A stretch of DNA of 64,000 bases from Mogibacterium kristiansenii (GTDB taxonomy: Bacteria; Bacillota; Clostridia; Peptostreptococcales; Anaerovoracaceae). The notes below the pieces were generated by a model. It made no database searches. It was not told where the DNA came from and saw only the letters and a program-made list of their open reading frames with translations. The stretch lies in contig NZ_VUNA01000002.1 of NCBI RefSeq assembly GCF_009695905.1, forward strand, positions 1 through 64,000, given 5' to 3'. Shown here piece by piece: positions 43,789-54,227 of this stretch. Every line of letters starts with the position of its first letter. Position 1 is the stretch's first letter. Both the position numbers and the translations under genes were made by a program.

Positions 43789-45563
43789 TGTCAGAAATTT
43801 ACAAGCGCACACATATGTGCGGCGAGCTGCGGCTTGCAGATGAGGGAAAAGAAGTCATTCTGAACGGCTGGGTGGCCAAGCAGAGAAGCTTGGGAAGTCT
43901 GGTGTTTGTGGACCTTCGGGATAAGACGGGAATTACCCAGATTACTTTTAACGAAGATATTCCGGAAGAGCTGATGGAGGCGGCAAAATCTCTGCGGAGT
44001 GAGTTTTCTGTCGGCATCAAGGGTATCGTTCATGAGCGCAGTGCTAAGAACGACCACATTTCAACCGGTGAAATTGAAGTGTTTGCAACGGACATGGTAA
44101 TTTATTCCAGTGCAGAGACTCCGCCGATTTACATCCGAGACGATGATAATGTAGATGAATCTCTTCGTCTCAAATACCGTTACTTGGATCTGAGAAAGAA
44201 TAAGATGCAGAGAAATCTGCTGTTCCGTCACAAGGTCACCAAATGTGCACGAGACTATTTCGATGAAAACGGATTTGTTGAGGTGGAAACCCCAATGCTG
44301 ATTAAGTCCACACCGGAAGGTGCACGGGACTATCTGGTGCCGAGCCGGGTGAAGAACGGTGCATTCTATGCGCTGCCGCAGTCTCCGCAGATGTTCAAGC
44401 AGCTGCTGATGGTTGCCGGTACGGATCGGTACTTCCAGATTGTAAAGTGTTTCCGTGATGAGGATTTGAGAGCAGACCGCCAGCCGGAATTTACTCAGAT
44501 CGACTTGGAAATGTCCTATGTGGATCAGGAAGATGTCATCGCGATGCAGGAAGGTTTCCTGAAGAAACTGATGAAGGACCTGAAGGGAATGGATATCGAG
44601 ACTCCGTTCCCGAGACTGACCTGGACGGAAGCCATGGAACGCTACGGTTCCGATAAGCCGGACACCCGCTTCGGAATCGAACTGGTTCTTCTGAACGATT
44701 TGGTACAGAATTGCGACTTTGCCGTATTTACCGGTGCACTGGAAAATGGCGGTGATGTTCGGGGTATCTGCGTACCAGGTGGTGCAGCTCAGTATTCCAG
44801 AAAGAAGATTGACAAGCTGACCGAGGAGGCAAAGCATTACGGTGCGAAGGGCCTCGTATGGATTAAGAAGGAAAACGGGGAATACAATTCTTCCGTGAAA
44901 AAATTCTTTACCGAAGAGCAGCTGGCCGAAATCATGGACCGACTGGGTGCGGAAGACGGGGATGTTGCATTTATCGTCAGCGACCGGAAGAAGGTCGTGT
45001 TCGACACCTTAGGCTGGCTGAGACGGAAGATTGCCGATCAGATGGGAATGTTGGATGATAATCAGTTTAACTTCCTGTGGGTGGTGGACTTCCCGATGTT
45101 CGAGGAAGATGATGAAGGAAACATCAAAGCAATGCACCATCCGTTTACTCAGCCGAAGCTGGATGAACTGGATAAGCTGGACGGAAATATCCTGGATCTC
45201 AAGGCCGATGCGTATGACATCGTATTGAACGGCGTGGAGCTGGGCGGCGGAAGCGTCCGTATTCACGATAAGGAACTTCAGGCGAAGATGTTCCACGTTT
45301 TGGGCCTCAGTGATGAGGAGTGCAGAGAAAAGTTCGGCTTCCTGATTGATGCGTTCAAATACGGTGCACCACCGCATGCCGGCCTGGCATATGGTTTGGA
45401 CAGAATGGTAATGCTGCTGCTGGGTGAAAAGAGCATCCGTGAAGTTATTGCGTTCCCGAAGAACCAGAATGCAGAGTGTCTGGTAAGTGAAGCGCCGGGA
45501 CTGGTTGACGAGAAACAACTGGAAGAATTGGGCATTCAGGTCGTTGCTTCCGAAAATGAATAA
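43788..45563 (+). CDS. aspS: Aspartyl-tRNA synthetase
   Basis: The 591-residue class IIb synthetase has the N-terminal OB-fold (YKRTHMCGELRLADEGKEV), motif 2 (QIVKCFRDEDLRADRQPEFTQ), the bacterial GAD insertion domain and motif 3 (GLAYGLDRMVMLLLGEKSIR). I cannot tell whether it is strictly tRNA-Asp specific or also charges tRNA-Asn. It is coupled to hisS by TAATG, and nadD begins within its last codons. Confidence 0.96.
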   Translation: MSEIYKRTHMCGELRLADEGKEVILNGWVAKQRSLGSLVFVDLRDKTGITQITFNEDIPEELMEAAKSLRSEFSVGIKGIVHERSAKNDHISTGEIEVFATDMVIYSSAETPPIYIRDDDNVDESLRLKYRYLDLRKNKMQRNLLFRHKVTKCARDYFDENGFVEVETPMLIKSTPEGARDYLVPSRVKNGAFYALPQSPQMFKQLLMVAGTDRYFQIVKCFRDEDLRADRQPEFTQIDLEMSYVDQEDVIAMQEGFLKKLMKDLKGMDIETPFPRLTWTEAMERYGSDKPDTRFGIELVLLNDLVQNCDFAVFTGALENGGDVRGICVPGGAAQYSRKKIDKLTEEAKHYGAKGLVWIKKENGEYNSSVKKFFTEEQLAEIMDRLGAEDGDVAFIVSDRKKVVFDTLGWLRRKIADQMGMLDDNQFNFLWVVDFPMFEEDDEGNIKAMHHPFTQPKLDELDKLDGNILDLKADAYDIVLNGVELGGGSVRIHDKELQAKMFHVLGLSDEECREKFGFLIDAFKYGAPPHAGLAYGLDRMVMLLLGEKSIREVIAFPKNQNAECLVSEAPGLVDEKQLEELGIQVVASENE

Positions 45564-46173
45564 GACAGCATTATTCGGAGGGACCTTTGACCCGATTCAT
45601 CGAGGTCATATTAATCTGGCGACAGAAGCGGTTCGGGAATGTGAATTAAATCAACTGATTTTTCTGCCCAACTACATCTCTCCCTTCAAAAAGGACAGCA
45701 ATGTGACACCGGGAGAGATGCGGGCGGAAATGATTCGGCGAATTCTTCCTTTAAATTCGGCATTTTCCATTTCGGAATACGAATTGGAGCGACAAGAACC
45801 TTCCTATTCTTATGATACATTACGCTATTTTCGGGAACGGATGCCGGATGCGGAGATTTCTTTTATCATCGGGTTCGATTCGGTGCTGACCATCGAAAAG
45901 TGGTATCGGGGTCCGGATCTCCTTCGGGAATTTCCGCTGATTACGGGGGTTCGGCCCCATGTTTCTACGGAGGAAGGGCTGGAGAAAATTGAACATTTTC
46001 GGAAGAAATATCACAGCCGGTTTCACGTATTAAATCTAAACCCCTTCGATGCTTCCTCTACGGAAATCCGAGAATATGTGCGGAAAGGAAAGGATATTTC
46101 GGGACTGGTGGTTCCGGAAGTGGAAGAGTATATAAGAAACAATGGAATCTATCTCGATGGAATTGATGAGTGA
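45556..46173 (+). CDS. nadD: Nicotinate-nucleotide adenylyltransferase
   Basis: NadD adenylates nicotinate mononucleotide on the way to NAD. The 205-residue product has the nucleotidyltransferase motif GGTFDPIHRGH (residues 8-18), then FLPNYISPFKKD, FIIGFDSVLTIEKW and the C-terminal SSTEIREYVRKG. It starts 8 bases inside aspS and overlaps yqeK, the standard nadD-yqeK-rsfS order. Confidence 0.95.
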   Translation: MNKTALFGGTFDPIHRGHINLATEAVRECELNQLIFLPNYISPFKKDSNVTPGEMRAEMIRRILPLNSAFSISEYELERQEPSYSYDTLRYFRERMPDAEISFIIGFDSVLTIEKWYRGPDLLREFPLITGVRPHVSTEEGLEKIEHFRKKYHSRFHVLNLNPFDASSTEIREYVRKGKDISGLVVPEVEEYIRNNGIYLDGIDE

Positions 46174-46723
46174 ATATTTAAAGCGCAATCTGAAGCCACG
46201 GCGATACACCCATTCACTGGGAGTGGTAGAAACAGCGACTAGGCTTGCGGAAATCTACGGAGCAAATCGAGAAAAGGCTCATCTGGCAGCGCTGGTGCAC
46301 GATATTGCGAAGTGCTTGACACAGGAGGAGAGCAACCGGTTGGTACGATTCTACGGGCTCCCATGGAAGTACCGGAATAATCAGCCGTTGGCCCATTCCA
46401 AATTGGGCGTGGCGCTCTTGCGGGATGAATTCGGCGTCACCGATGAAGAAGTGCTGTCTGCGGTTTCCTATCATACGACGGGAAAAGCGGAAATGTCTCT
46501 TCTGGAAGAGATTATTTACGTGGCCGATGCCATTGAACCGGGACGGGATTATGAAGATGCTCCAAGACTTCGTGCTTTGGCCGAGAAAGATTTGCATGCC
46601 GCATGCCTGGAAGTTCTGGAATTCAGTATCCGGGACTTGAAATCTTCGCACAGAGAAATTGATTCCGACACATTGAAAGCATATACTTATTTACGTCAAA
46701 TCATTGGAAACAAGGAGAAATAA
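46142..46723 (+). CDS. yqeK: YqeK-type HD hydrolase (symmetrical diadenosine tetraphosphatase)
   Basis: The HD-domain protein shows RYTHSLGVVETA (metal His), AALVHDIAKCL (HD pair), HSKLGVALL and SYHTTGKAEMS. Members hydrolyse Ap4A to ADP. Three in-frame ATGs (46142, 46157, 46166) near the end of nadD are possible starts; none has a strong RBS, and I use the first (193 residues). Fits the nadD-yqeK-rsfS group. Confidence 0.9.
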   Translation: MESISMELMSEYLKRNLKPRRYTHSLGVVETATRLAEIYGANREKAHLAALVHDIAKCLTQEESNRLVRFYGLPWKYRNNQPLAHSKLGVALLRDEFGVTDEEVLSAVSYHTTGKAEMSLLEEIIYVADAIEPGRDYEDAPRLRALAEKDLHAACLEVLEFSIRDLKSSHREIDSDTLKAYTYLRQIIGNKEK

Positions 46724-47068
46724 ATGGATAATTACAAAGTAGCCAAAGAATTGGCAGAAGTATTGTCCCAGCGCAAAGCTTCGGATGTAGTGCTGATTGA
46801 TATTGCAGAGAAATCTTCTTTTGCAGACTACTTTATCAATTGCACTGCAAGCTCGGAACGTCAGCTGGGCGCACTGCAGGAAAGCGTAGACGAGAAAGCC
46901 TACGAACTGGGGCTGGAGCAGAAGGGCTTAGAGGGAAAGTCCGGAAACAGCTGGATCCTCGTGGACTACGGTGACATTATAGTAAATATTTTTACTGCAG
47001 AAATGCGGGAGCGTTATGCACTGGATAAAATCTGGGGCGATTGCAAAATCGAAAGAATTGAGGACTAA
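46724..47068 (+). CDS. rsfS: Ribosomal silencing factor RsfS
   Basis: RsfS binds ribosomal protein uL14 and blocks subunit joining in slow growth. The 114-residue product has the DUF143 motifs [17 protein letters not shown] and [18 protein letters not shown]. It starts directly after yqeK with AAGGAG in the end of that gene. leuS follows after 5 bases. Confidence 0.95.
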   Translation: MDNYKVAKELAEVLSQRKASDVVLIDIAEKSSFADYFINCTASSERQLGALQESVDEKAYELGLEQKGLEGKSGNSWILVDYGDIIVNIFTAEMRERYALDKIWGDCKIERIED

Positions 47069-47073
47069 GGACA

Positions 47074-49551
47074 ATGAAGGAAAAGTACAATTTCACAGAA
47101 ATTGAAAAGAAGTGGCAGGACGTATGGGAAAAAGAAGATGCGTTCAAGACCGTAGAGGATTACGACAAAGAAAAGTATTATGTTTTGGAAATGTTTCCAT
47201 ATCCTTCCGGCAAGCTGCACATGGGACATGTGCGGAACTACTCCATCGGAGACGTAATTGCACGTTTCAAGAGACTGAAGGGATACAATGTTCTGCATCC
47301 GATGGGATGGGACTCTTTTGGACTGCCGGCAGAAAACGCGGCCATTAAAAATGATATTCACCCGGCAATTTGGACGGACAGCAACATTGCGGAAATGCAC
47401 CGTCAGCTGCAGGGCCTGGGCTTCAGCTACGATTGGGATCGAGAGGTTGCTACCTGTAAGGAAGAATATTACAAGTGGATGCAGTGGATTTTCATTCAGT
47501 TTTACAACAAGGGACTGGCATACAAGAAGGACAATCCGGTGAACTGGTGTCCAAGCTGTCAGACCGTATTGGCGAACGAGCAGGTCGTAGACGGCTGCTG
47601 TGAGCGTTGCCACACGCCGGTTACAAAGAAGCGCCTGTCCCAGTGGTATCTGAAGATTACCGATTATGCGGATCGCCTGCTGAAGGATTTGGACAAAATG
47701 CCGGGCTGGCCGGAAAAGGTAAAGCTGATGCAGAAGAACTGGATTGGCCGTTCCACCGGTGCGGAAGTGACCTTTGAGATTGAGAACTTCAGCAAGAAGC
47801 TTCAGATTTATACCACTCGTCCGGACACGCTGTTCGGCGTAACCTATATGGTTCTGGCACCGGAGCATCCATTTGTACCGGAACTCACCAACGGTACGGA
47901 GTATGAAGATGCAGTAAAAGCATATCAAGAAGAATGTCAGCACAAGTCCGAAATCGAGAGAACTTCTCTGACAAAGGAGAAGACCGGCGTATTCACCGGA
48001 TGCTATGGAATCAATCCTGTAAACGGAAAGAAGGTTCCAATTTTCATCTCCGATTACGTTATGATGGATTACGGAACCGGTGCCATCATGGCGGTTCCGG
48101 CGCATGACCAGCGCGACTTCGAGTTTGCGAAGAAATTTGACCTGGACATCGTTCCGGTTGTGGACAGCCAGAATCCGGAAATCGACATCAATAACCTCAC
48201 AGAAGCTTTCGTTGCGGAAGGCACCATGATTAACTCCGGAAAGTACACCGGAATGAACAACAAGGAAGCGATTGAAGAGATTACCAAGGATCTGGAAGCG
48301 GACGGACTGGGCAAAGCTCAGGTGAACTACAAGCTGAGAGATTGGCTGATTTCCCGCCAGCGTTATTGGGGATGCCCGATTCCGATGGTTTATTGTGAAG
48401 AGTGCGGATGGGTTCCGGAGAAGGAAGAGAATCTTCCGGTAAAGCTTCCGACCGATGTGGAATTCACCGGCAAGGGAGATTCTCCACTGAAGACTTCCAA
48501 GACCTTTGGAGAGACTACCTGCCCATGTTGCGGCAAGAAGGCGGTTCGCGAATTCGATACCATGGATACCTTTGTAGATTCTTCCTGGTATTTCTTAAGA
48601 TACTGCGATGCCCACAATTCCGAGAAACCTTTTGACAAGAAAAAGGCGGACTACTGGATGAACGTGGATCAGTACATCGGCGGCGTAGAACACGCCATCC
48701 TGCACCTGTTGTACGCTCGTTTCTTCCAGATGGTAATGCATGATTTGGGCTTGGTGGATGCGGAAGAACCGTTTGATAATCTGCTGACTCAGGGCATGGT
48801 TATCAAAGACGGTGCGAAGATGAGTAAATCTCTGGGCAACATCGTCAGCCCGGAAGAAATTCAGGCAAAGTACGGTGCGGATACCGCCAGACTGTTCATC
48901 CTCTTTGCAGCACCGCCGGAAAAAGAACTGGACTGGAGCGATGCCGGTGTGGAGGGAAGCTACCGTTTCCTGAACCGTGTATATCGTCTGGTACAGGAAT
49001 ATGTGAACGAAATCCGCGGCGATTTCCGTGGAAGTGAAACCATCACTATTCAGAGTGCAGAAGATAAGGCTTTGAATTTCCAGTTGAATGCTACCGTGAA
49101 GAAGGTAACGGAAGATGCCGGCGGAAGATTCAGCTTCAACACTGCGATCAGTTCCATCATGGAATTGGTGAATGCGCTGTATAAGTACAAGCAGGGCGAA
49201 GTGAACGTTCCGCTGATGAACGATGCCATTGAAAAGCTGATTCTGATTCTGAACCCGTTTGTTCCGCATATTACCGAAGAACTGTGGAACGACCTGGGTC
49301 ATGAAGATCGGGTATATCAGCAGAATTGGCCGGAATTCGACCCGGCTGCACTGGAACTGGAAACCGTTGAGATTATCGTTCAGGTAAACGGAAAACTGAA
49401 GGACAAGATGGCTTTCGGGAAGAACGCAGAGAAGAGTGCAATTGAAGAAACAGCACTGGCAAGCGAACGCGTGCAGGATGCGATTGCAGGTAAATCTGTT
49501 GTAAAAACCATCGTGGTTCCAAACAAACTGATTAACTTTGTAGTAAAATAG
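47074..49551 (+). CDS. leuS: Leucyl-tRNA synthetase
   Basis: The 825-residue class I enzyme has HMGH at residues 49-52 (in [11 protein letters not shown]), a connective-polypeptide editing domain ([13 protein letters not shown]), [18 protein letters not shown] with zinc-ligand-like cysteines, and KMSKS at 582-586. It lies between rsfS and the RNase J gene. No T-box leader is visible upstream, as the gene is embedded in the operon. Confidence 0.97.
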   Translation: MKEKYNFTEIEKKWQDVWEKEDAFKTVEDYDKEKYYVLEMFPYPSGKLHMGHVRNYSIGDVIARFKRLKGYNVLHPMGWDSFGLPAENAAIKNDIHPAIWTDSNIAEMHRQLQGLGFSYDWDREVATCKEEYYKWMQWIFIQFYNKGLAYKKDNPVNWCPSCQTVLANEQVVDGCCERCHTPVTKKRLSQWYLKITDYADRLLKDLDKMPGWPEKVKLMQKNWIGRSTGAEVTFEIENFSKKLQIYTTRPDTLFGVTYMVLAPEHPFVPELTNGTEYEDAVKAYQEECQHKSEIERTSLTKEKTGVFTGCYGINPVNGKKVPIFISDYVMMDYGTGAIMAVPAHDQRDFEFAKKFDLDIVPVVDSQNPEIDINNLTEAFVAEGTMINSGKYTGMNNKEAIEEITKDLEADGLGKAQVNYKLRDWLISRQRYWGCPIPMVYCEECGWVPEKEENLPVKLPTDVEFTGKGDSPLKTSKTFGETTCPCCGKKAVREFDTMDTFVDSSWYFLRYCDAHNSEKPFDKKKADYWMNVDQYIGGVEHAILHLLYARFFQMVMHDLGLVDAEEPFDNLLTQGMVIKDGAKMSKSLGNIVSPEEIQAKYGADTARLFILFAAPPEKELDWSDAGVEGSYRFLNRVYRLVQEYVNEIRGDFRGSETITIQSAEDKALNFQLNATVKKVTEDAGGRFSFNTAISSIMELVNALYKYKQGEVNVPLMNDAIEKLILILNPFVPHITEELWNDLGHEDRVYQQNWPEFDPAALELETVEIIVQVNGKLKDKMAFGKNAEKSAIEETALASERVQDAIAGKSVVKTIVVPNKLINFVVK

Positions 49552-49553
49552 AA

Positions 49554-51494
49554 ATGCCTATGAAACAAGAAAAAGATTTACAACTGAATAACAAGAAAAA
49601 AAATCCGGCACCCCGGAAGAAGAATTCCGGGGCAGCTTCCGGAAAAGTAAGAAAAGCGTTGAAACCTTCTGACGGAACGGCGAAAAAGAAGGGAAACAAC
49701 ACTCCTCAGAATTCGAAGTCCCATAAACAAAAGGGGGCAGCAAAGCCGGAGAAATCAAAGAAGTCCCTTCCGGCAATCCCGTTCCATCAGGGAAAGAATC
49801 GGAACAAGTCCAACGGAAAGAATCAGAAACAGGTTCGCCCGAAAGAGTCCTTCCGCATCATCCCGTTGGGGGGTATGAAGGAAATCGGAAAGAACATCAC
49901 GGTAATCGAGTATCGGGATGAAATTCTGATTGTGGACTGCGGAATGTCCTTCCCGGAAGATGAGATGTTCGGAATCGACGTGGTTATTCCGGACTTCACC
50001 TATTTGAAGGAAAACATGGAGAAAATCAAGGGATTAATCATTACTCACGGACATGAGGACCACATCGGCGGTGTGCCGTATCTGGTAAAAGAAATCAACG
50101 TTCCGGTGTATGCTTCCGGTCTTGCGGCGGGATTGATTCAGCATAAATTAAAGGAAAAGAATCTTACCGCTGACGTGCATGTGATATCTTCAGGTGATAT
50201 AATTCATATAGGAAGCTTCATCGTGGAGGCAATTCACACCACCCACAGCATTGCGGATTCTTTTGCGTTTTCCATCAAGTGCCCGGCAGGACACATCGTT
50301 CATACGGGAGATTTCAAGGTGGATTACACTCCGCTGGAAGGAAAGCAGATTGATTTGGCTCGCTTTGCGAAACTGGGCGACGAGGGCGTGGATGTACTTC
50401 TTTGTGACAGTACCAACGTGCTCCGTCCGGGGTTCACACCGTCGGAACGAATCGTAGCGGAGTCCATGAACCGAATTTTTGAGGAAACGGATAAACGAAT
50501 TATCATCGCTACGTTCTCTTCGAATATTCATCGAATTAAGCACTTTATGGAAGCGTCCATTCATCATGGCCGTAAAATTGCGGTTTCCGGTCGTTCCATG
50601 GAGAACGTGATGCAGATTGCAAAGGATTTGGGATATATCGACCTGCCGGAATCTGCTTTTGTGGACATCCGGAATATCAATAATATCCCGGACAGCAACC
50701 TGACCATCGTTACAACGGGAAGCCAGGGCGAACCGATGTCCGCATTGACTCGAATGGCCAACGATAATCACCGGGCGGTGAAGCTGAAGAAGGGCGATGT
50801 CGTCGTCTTCTCCTCCTCGCCGATTCCGGGAAACGAGAAGACCATCACCAATGTGGTCAATAAGCTGTATGAGAAGAAAGTTCGGGTGTACCTGTCGGAT
50901 TTCGTGGACATCCACGTATCCGGTCACGCCTGCCAGGAAGAGCTGAAATTGATTCACACCCTGGTGCGGCCGAGATATTTCATTCCGGCTCACGGCGAAT
51001 ACCGTCACTTGAACGAGCACGCAAAATTGGCAGAGAGCCTGGGAATGAGCCGTAGCAATATCTTTGTCATGACCAATGGTGATTCGCTGGTGGTCAAGGG
51101 CGGTCGTGCAAAACAGGAGAATGGATACGCCACGGCGGACGATGTTCTGGTGGATGGCTACGGCGTCGGAGATGTTGGAAACGTGGTACTCCGGGATCGA
51201 AAGCAACTGTCGGAAGCGGGATTGATTGTGGTATCGGTGGCCATCGATACCTATTCCAAGCAGCTGGCGGCAAACCCGGAACTGATTACACGTGGTTTTA
51301 TCTACGTCAAGGAGAACGGTCCGTTAATCAACGATGCCACCGAGGTGGTCTATGAAACCATCGAGCGTTGCCGCAATCGGGACTCTATGGACTTGAGCTC
51401 ATTGAAGTCGGCGATTCGTGACGACCTTCGGGGTTACATTTATAGAAAGACGCGGCGGAGTCCGGTGATTCTTCCGGTCATCCTATACGTGTAG
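49554..51494 (+). CDS. rnjA: Ribonuclease J
   Basis: RNase J is the 5'-3' exo- and endoribonuclease central to mRNA decay in Bacillota. The 646-residue product starts with about 95 residues rich in Lys, Asn and Ser that are not part of the fold, then the metallo-beta-lactamase/beta-CASP core (RIIPLGGMKEIGKN, THGHEDH at 164-170, GDFKVDYTP, SGHACQEELK) and the C-terminal domain. Only one rnj gene is in the window, so J1 versus J2 is not decided. No clear RBS is visible after leuS. Confidence 0.92.
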   Translation: MPMKQEKDLQLNNKKKNPAPRKKNSGAASGKVRKALKPSDGTAKKKGNNTPQNSKSHKQKGAAKPEKSKKSLPAIPFHQGKNRNKSNGKNQKQVRPKESFRIIPLGGMKEIGKNITVIEYRDEILIVDCGMSFPEDEMFGIDVVIPDFTYLKENMEKIKGLIITHGHEDHIGGVPYLVKEINVPVYASGLAAGLIQHKLKEKNLTADVHVISSGDIIHIGSFIVEAIHTTHSIADSFAFSIKCPAGHIVHTGDFKVDYTPLEGKQIDLARFAKLGDEGVDVLLCDSTNVLRPGFTPSERIVAESMNRIFEETDKRIIIATFSSNIHRIKHFMEASIHHGRKIAVSGRSMENVMQIAKDLGYIDLPESAFVDIRNINNIPDSNLTIVTTGSQGEPMSALTRMANDNHRAVKLKKGDVVVFSSSPIPGNEKTITNVVNKLYEKKVRVYLSDFVDIHVSGHACQEELKLIHTLVRPRYFIPAHGEYRHLNEHAKLAESLGMSRSNIFVMTNGDSLVVKGGRAKQENGYATADDVLVDGYGVGDVGNVVLRDRKQLSEAGLIVVSVAIDTYSKQLAANPELITRGFIYVKENGPLINDATEVVYETIERCRNRDSMDLSSLKSAIRDDLRGYIYRKTRRSPVILPVILYV

Positions 51495-51506
51495 AAAGGA
51501 GTTTCG

Positions 51507-51845
51507 ATGAACGTTTACGAAGAAGCCCACGATCTTGCCCGGGCAATTAAGGAAAGCAACGAATTCAAGGAATTCGACCGTTTAAAGAAGGAAGTGGACC
51601 AAGATCCGCAGCTCAGCGCGATGCTGAAGGATTTGCAGATGAAACAAGTTCAACTGCAGACGAAGCAGATGGCAGAAGGAAAACTGGATTCGGAACTGAT
51701 GGGACAGATTCAGTCTATGGTCACCATGCTTACGGCAAAGCCTCAGGCAGCACAGTATCTGCAGGCGGAAGCGAGATTCTCCATCATGATGAAGGATGTG
51801 AGTGAAATCCTGGCAGATGCCATCAATATTAAGTCAATGTTATAA
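51507..51845 (+). CDS. YlbF-family regulator
   Basis: The 112-residue protein is entirely helical and matches the YlbF/YmcA family (EEAHDLARAIKESNEFKEF, then PQLSAMLKDLQMKQ). In Bacillus, YlbF works with YmcA and YaaT as a partner of RNase Y in mRNA maturation. Its position directly after RNase J also suggests RNA metabolism, by inference. RBS AAAGGAG. Confidence 0.88.
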   Translation: MNVYEEAHDLARAIKESNEFKEFDRLKKEVDQDPQLSAMLKDLQMKQVQLQTKQMAEGKLDSELMGQIQSMVTMLTAKPQAAQYLQAEARFSIMMKDVSEILADAINIKSML

Positions 51846-51884
51846 GTTATTTTTAAAGATTTTTAAAGAAAGAGAGAAACAATT

Positions 51885-52445
51885 ATGATTAGCGCAGGTG
51901 AATTCAGAAAAGGTGTTACTTTTGAAATGAATGGCGAACCACATGTTGTAGTGGATTTCCAGCACGTTAAGCCGGGAAAGGGTGCCGCATTTGTTCGTAC
52001 AAAGTATAAGAACATTCTGACCGGAGCGACCAGAGAAGAAGCGTTCAACCCGAACGACAAGTTCCCGAAGGCTCACATTGAGACGAAGCAGATGCAGTAT
52101 CTGTACAATGACGGTGAACTGTACTACTTCATGGATCAGGAAACCTACGATCAGATTCCGCTGACCTACGACCTGGTAGAGGATGCCATCAAATACATCC
52201 GTGAGAACGATACCGCTACCGTTAAGTTTTACAAAGACAACGCATTCACCGTAGAAGCTCCGAACTTCGTTGACCTGGAAGTAACCGAAACCGAGCCGGG
52301 CGTGAAGGGTGATACCGCAACCAACGTTACAAAGGCTGCAACCGTTGAAACCGGTGCCGTAATCCAGGTTCCGATCTTCATCAACGAAGGAGAAAAGATT
52401 CAGATTGACACCAGAACCGGTGATTATCTGGGACGTTCCAAATAG
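51885..52445 (+). CDS. efp: Elongation factor P
   Basis: EF-P rescues ribosomes stalled at polyproline. The 186-residue product has the three beta-barrel domains: [21 protein letters not shown], the loop PGKGAAFVR with the lysine where bacterial EF-P is modified, and the C-terminal signature [31 protein letters not shown] is modest. Confidence 0.97.
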   Translation: MISAGEFRKGVTFEMNGEPHVVVDFQHVKPGKGAAFVRTKYKNILTGATREEAFNPNDKFPKAHIETKQMQYLYNDGELYYFMDQETYDQIPLTYDLVEDAIKYIRENDTATVKFYKDNAFTVEAPNFVDLEVTETEPGVKGDTATNVTKAATVETGAVIQVPIFINEGEKIQIDTRTGDYLGRSK

Positions 52446-52485
52446 TTTATTTTTTCCAAATATCGGGTATTAGCAAAGGGCTGTT

Positions 52486-53532
52486 ATGAAAAAAGCAATC
52501 AAAAAAGCAATGGTAATACTGGCGATTATATTTGCGCTGATTATCGGATCCAGCGTGCTCTTGTCCACATTGAACAAGCCGCTGGACCGAAGCAACGCAA
52601 CGCTGATTGACGTCACAGTTGAAGAAGGTGCGACGACCGATGATATCGCCAACGCACTGAAAGACGCAGGTGTCATTCGCAGTACTACCAGATATAAGAT
52701 TTGCTCCAAAATCTGGCACTACGATTCCAACTACAAGGCAGGGGTATATTCCGTTTCGCCGAGCATGACGTGCAGCGATATTGCAAAGGTCATCGTATCC
52801 GGAAAAGAAACCACCAATTCCTTTACAGTTCCGGAGGGATCCACTATCGAGACGGTGGCGGAGACTCTGGCCAAAGATGGACTGGTAGATAAAAAGAAGT
52901 TCCTGGAGGCTGCGCAGAATTCCGACGCCTACAGTGATTTTGGTTTCTTGAAAGATGCCCAGAAGGGGAAGAATCATCTGGAAGGATATCTTTTCCCAAG
53001 TACCTATCAGGTTGCACCAAAAGCGGATGAAGAGCAGATTATTACAACTATGCTGAATCAATTCGATACTGTTTTTACAGACGAATACAAAGCCAGGGCA
53101 AAAAAGCTGGGGTATACCGAGAATCAGATTATCATTATCGCTTCCATCATTGAAAAGGAAGCGCAGGTGGATGAGGATCGCCCGAAGATTGCCAGCGTCA
53201 TCTACAATCGATTAGACGACGGCATGAATCTGCAGATGTGCTCCACGGTGCAGTATATTCTGGGAAAAGCGAAACCGGTTCTGTCCGTGGCGGACACGAA
53301 GATTGATTCTCCGTACAACACTTATATTCACTCCGGCTTGCCGAAGGGACCGATTTGTTCTCCGGGGGAGGCATCTATTAAGGCGGCTCTATACCCGGCA
53401 AAAACAAACTACATGTATTTCGTGGTAAGCGAAAAGTTGGACGGTTCCCATAATTTCAGCAAATCCTACTCGAAATTCGAGAAAGATACCCGGGCATATG
53501 AGAAGGCTCTGGCAAAGAAAAACAAGAAATAG
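52486..53532 (+). CDS. mltG: Endolytic murein transglycosylase MltG
   Basis: MltG cuts nascent glycan strands and sets their length at the outer face of the membrane. The 348-residue protein has an N-terminal membrane segment (MVILAIIFALIIGSSVLL), a LysM-like region and the YceG domain with IIASIIEKEAQ (catalytic Glu near 222), IASVIYNRL and LPKGPICSPGEASI. The order mltG-trmR-trhP is as in Bacillus (yrrL-yrrM-yrrN/O). Confidence 0.94.
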   Translation: MKKAIKKAMVILAIIFALIIGSSVLLSTLNKPLDRSNATLIDVTVEEGATTDDIANALKDAGVIRSTTRYKICSKIWHYDSNYKAGVYSVSPSMTCSDIAKVIVSGKETTNSFTVPEGSTIETVAETLAKDGLVDKKKFLEAAQNSDAYSDFGFLKDAQKGKNHLEGYLFPSTYQVAPKADEEQIITTMLNQFDTVFTDEYKARAKKLGYTENQIIIIASIIEKEAQVDEDRPKIASVIYNRLDDGMNLQMCSTVQYILGKAKPVLSVADTKIDSPYNTYIHSGLPKGPICSPGEASIKAALYPAKTNYMYFVVSEKLDGSHNFSKSYSKFEKDTRAYEKALAKKNKK

Positions 53533-53550
53533 AAGGAGCCGAATTTTCAT

Positions 53551-54222
53551 ATGAACATTACCAATGAGAAAGTGACAGACTACATCGTGTCATTCTACCA
53601 ACCGTGGAATGACACGATGGGGAAGTTGCGGGAGCAAAGCGAAGCAGATCAGATTCCATTGATTCTAAAAGAAACGGAGATGTTGTTTCGCACGCTTTTA
53701 CCCCTGAGGCCCGCCCATCGAGTGCTGGAAATCGGCACCGCGTATGGGTATTCTTCCATATTTTTTGCACACCTCCTTCCGGAGAGCCATATTACCACGG
53801 TGGAGCTTTCGGATACCAATTATCAAGTGGCGGTGGATAATATATGGGAGCAGGGGCTGACCGATCGAATTCAGGTGATTCACGGCGATGGCTCGGTTGT
53901 GCTGGACGAACTGATTCAAAATGCCGAAGCCGGAAATACGGAACCCTTCGATCTTATTTTTATCGACGCAGCGAAGAGTCATTATATGGAATTCTTCAAA
54001 AAAGCAGAGAAGCTGTGCAGCAAGAATGCACTGATTGTCTGCGACAATATTTTGATGAAGGCTTTTCTGGTGGACTTGTCTTTAGACCGAAAGCGCCGTC
54101 ATCGAACCAGCGTAAAAAGAATGAATGAGTTTTTGGAATACGTTCACAGCCGGAATGATTTAGAGGTATCCTTGCTGAGCTGTGGTGATGGATTGTTGCT
54201 TATTAAAGAGAATAAAAAATAG
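53551..54222 (+). CDS. trmR: tRNA 5-hydroxyuridine methyltransferase TrmR (O-methyltransferase)
   Basis: The 223-residue SAM enzyme of the caffeoyl-CoA O-methyltransferase-like family has VLEIGTAYGYSSIFFA, VELSDTNYQVA, FIDAAKSHYMEFF and VCDNIL. In Bacillus the gene in this place, yrrM, methylates 5-hydroxyuridine at tRNA position 34. The following TrhP-like gene, which would make the substrate, supports the same role. RBS GAAGGAG. Confidence 0.85.
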   Translation: MNITNEKVTDYIVSFYQPWNDTMGKLREQSEADQIPLILKETEMLFRTLLPLRPAHRVLEIGTAYGYSSIFFAHLLPESHITTVELSDTNYQVAVDNIWEQGLTDRIQVIHGDGSVVLDELIQNAEAGNTEPFDLIFIDAAKSHYMEFFKKAEKLCSKNALIVCDNILMKAFLVDLSLDRKRRHRTSVKRMNEFLEYVHSRNDLEVSLLSCGDGLLLIKENKK

Positions 54223-54227
54223 AATTT

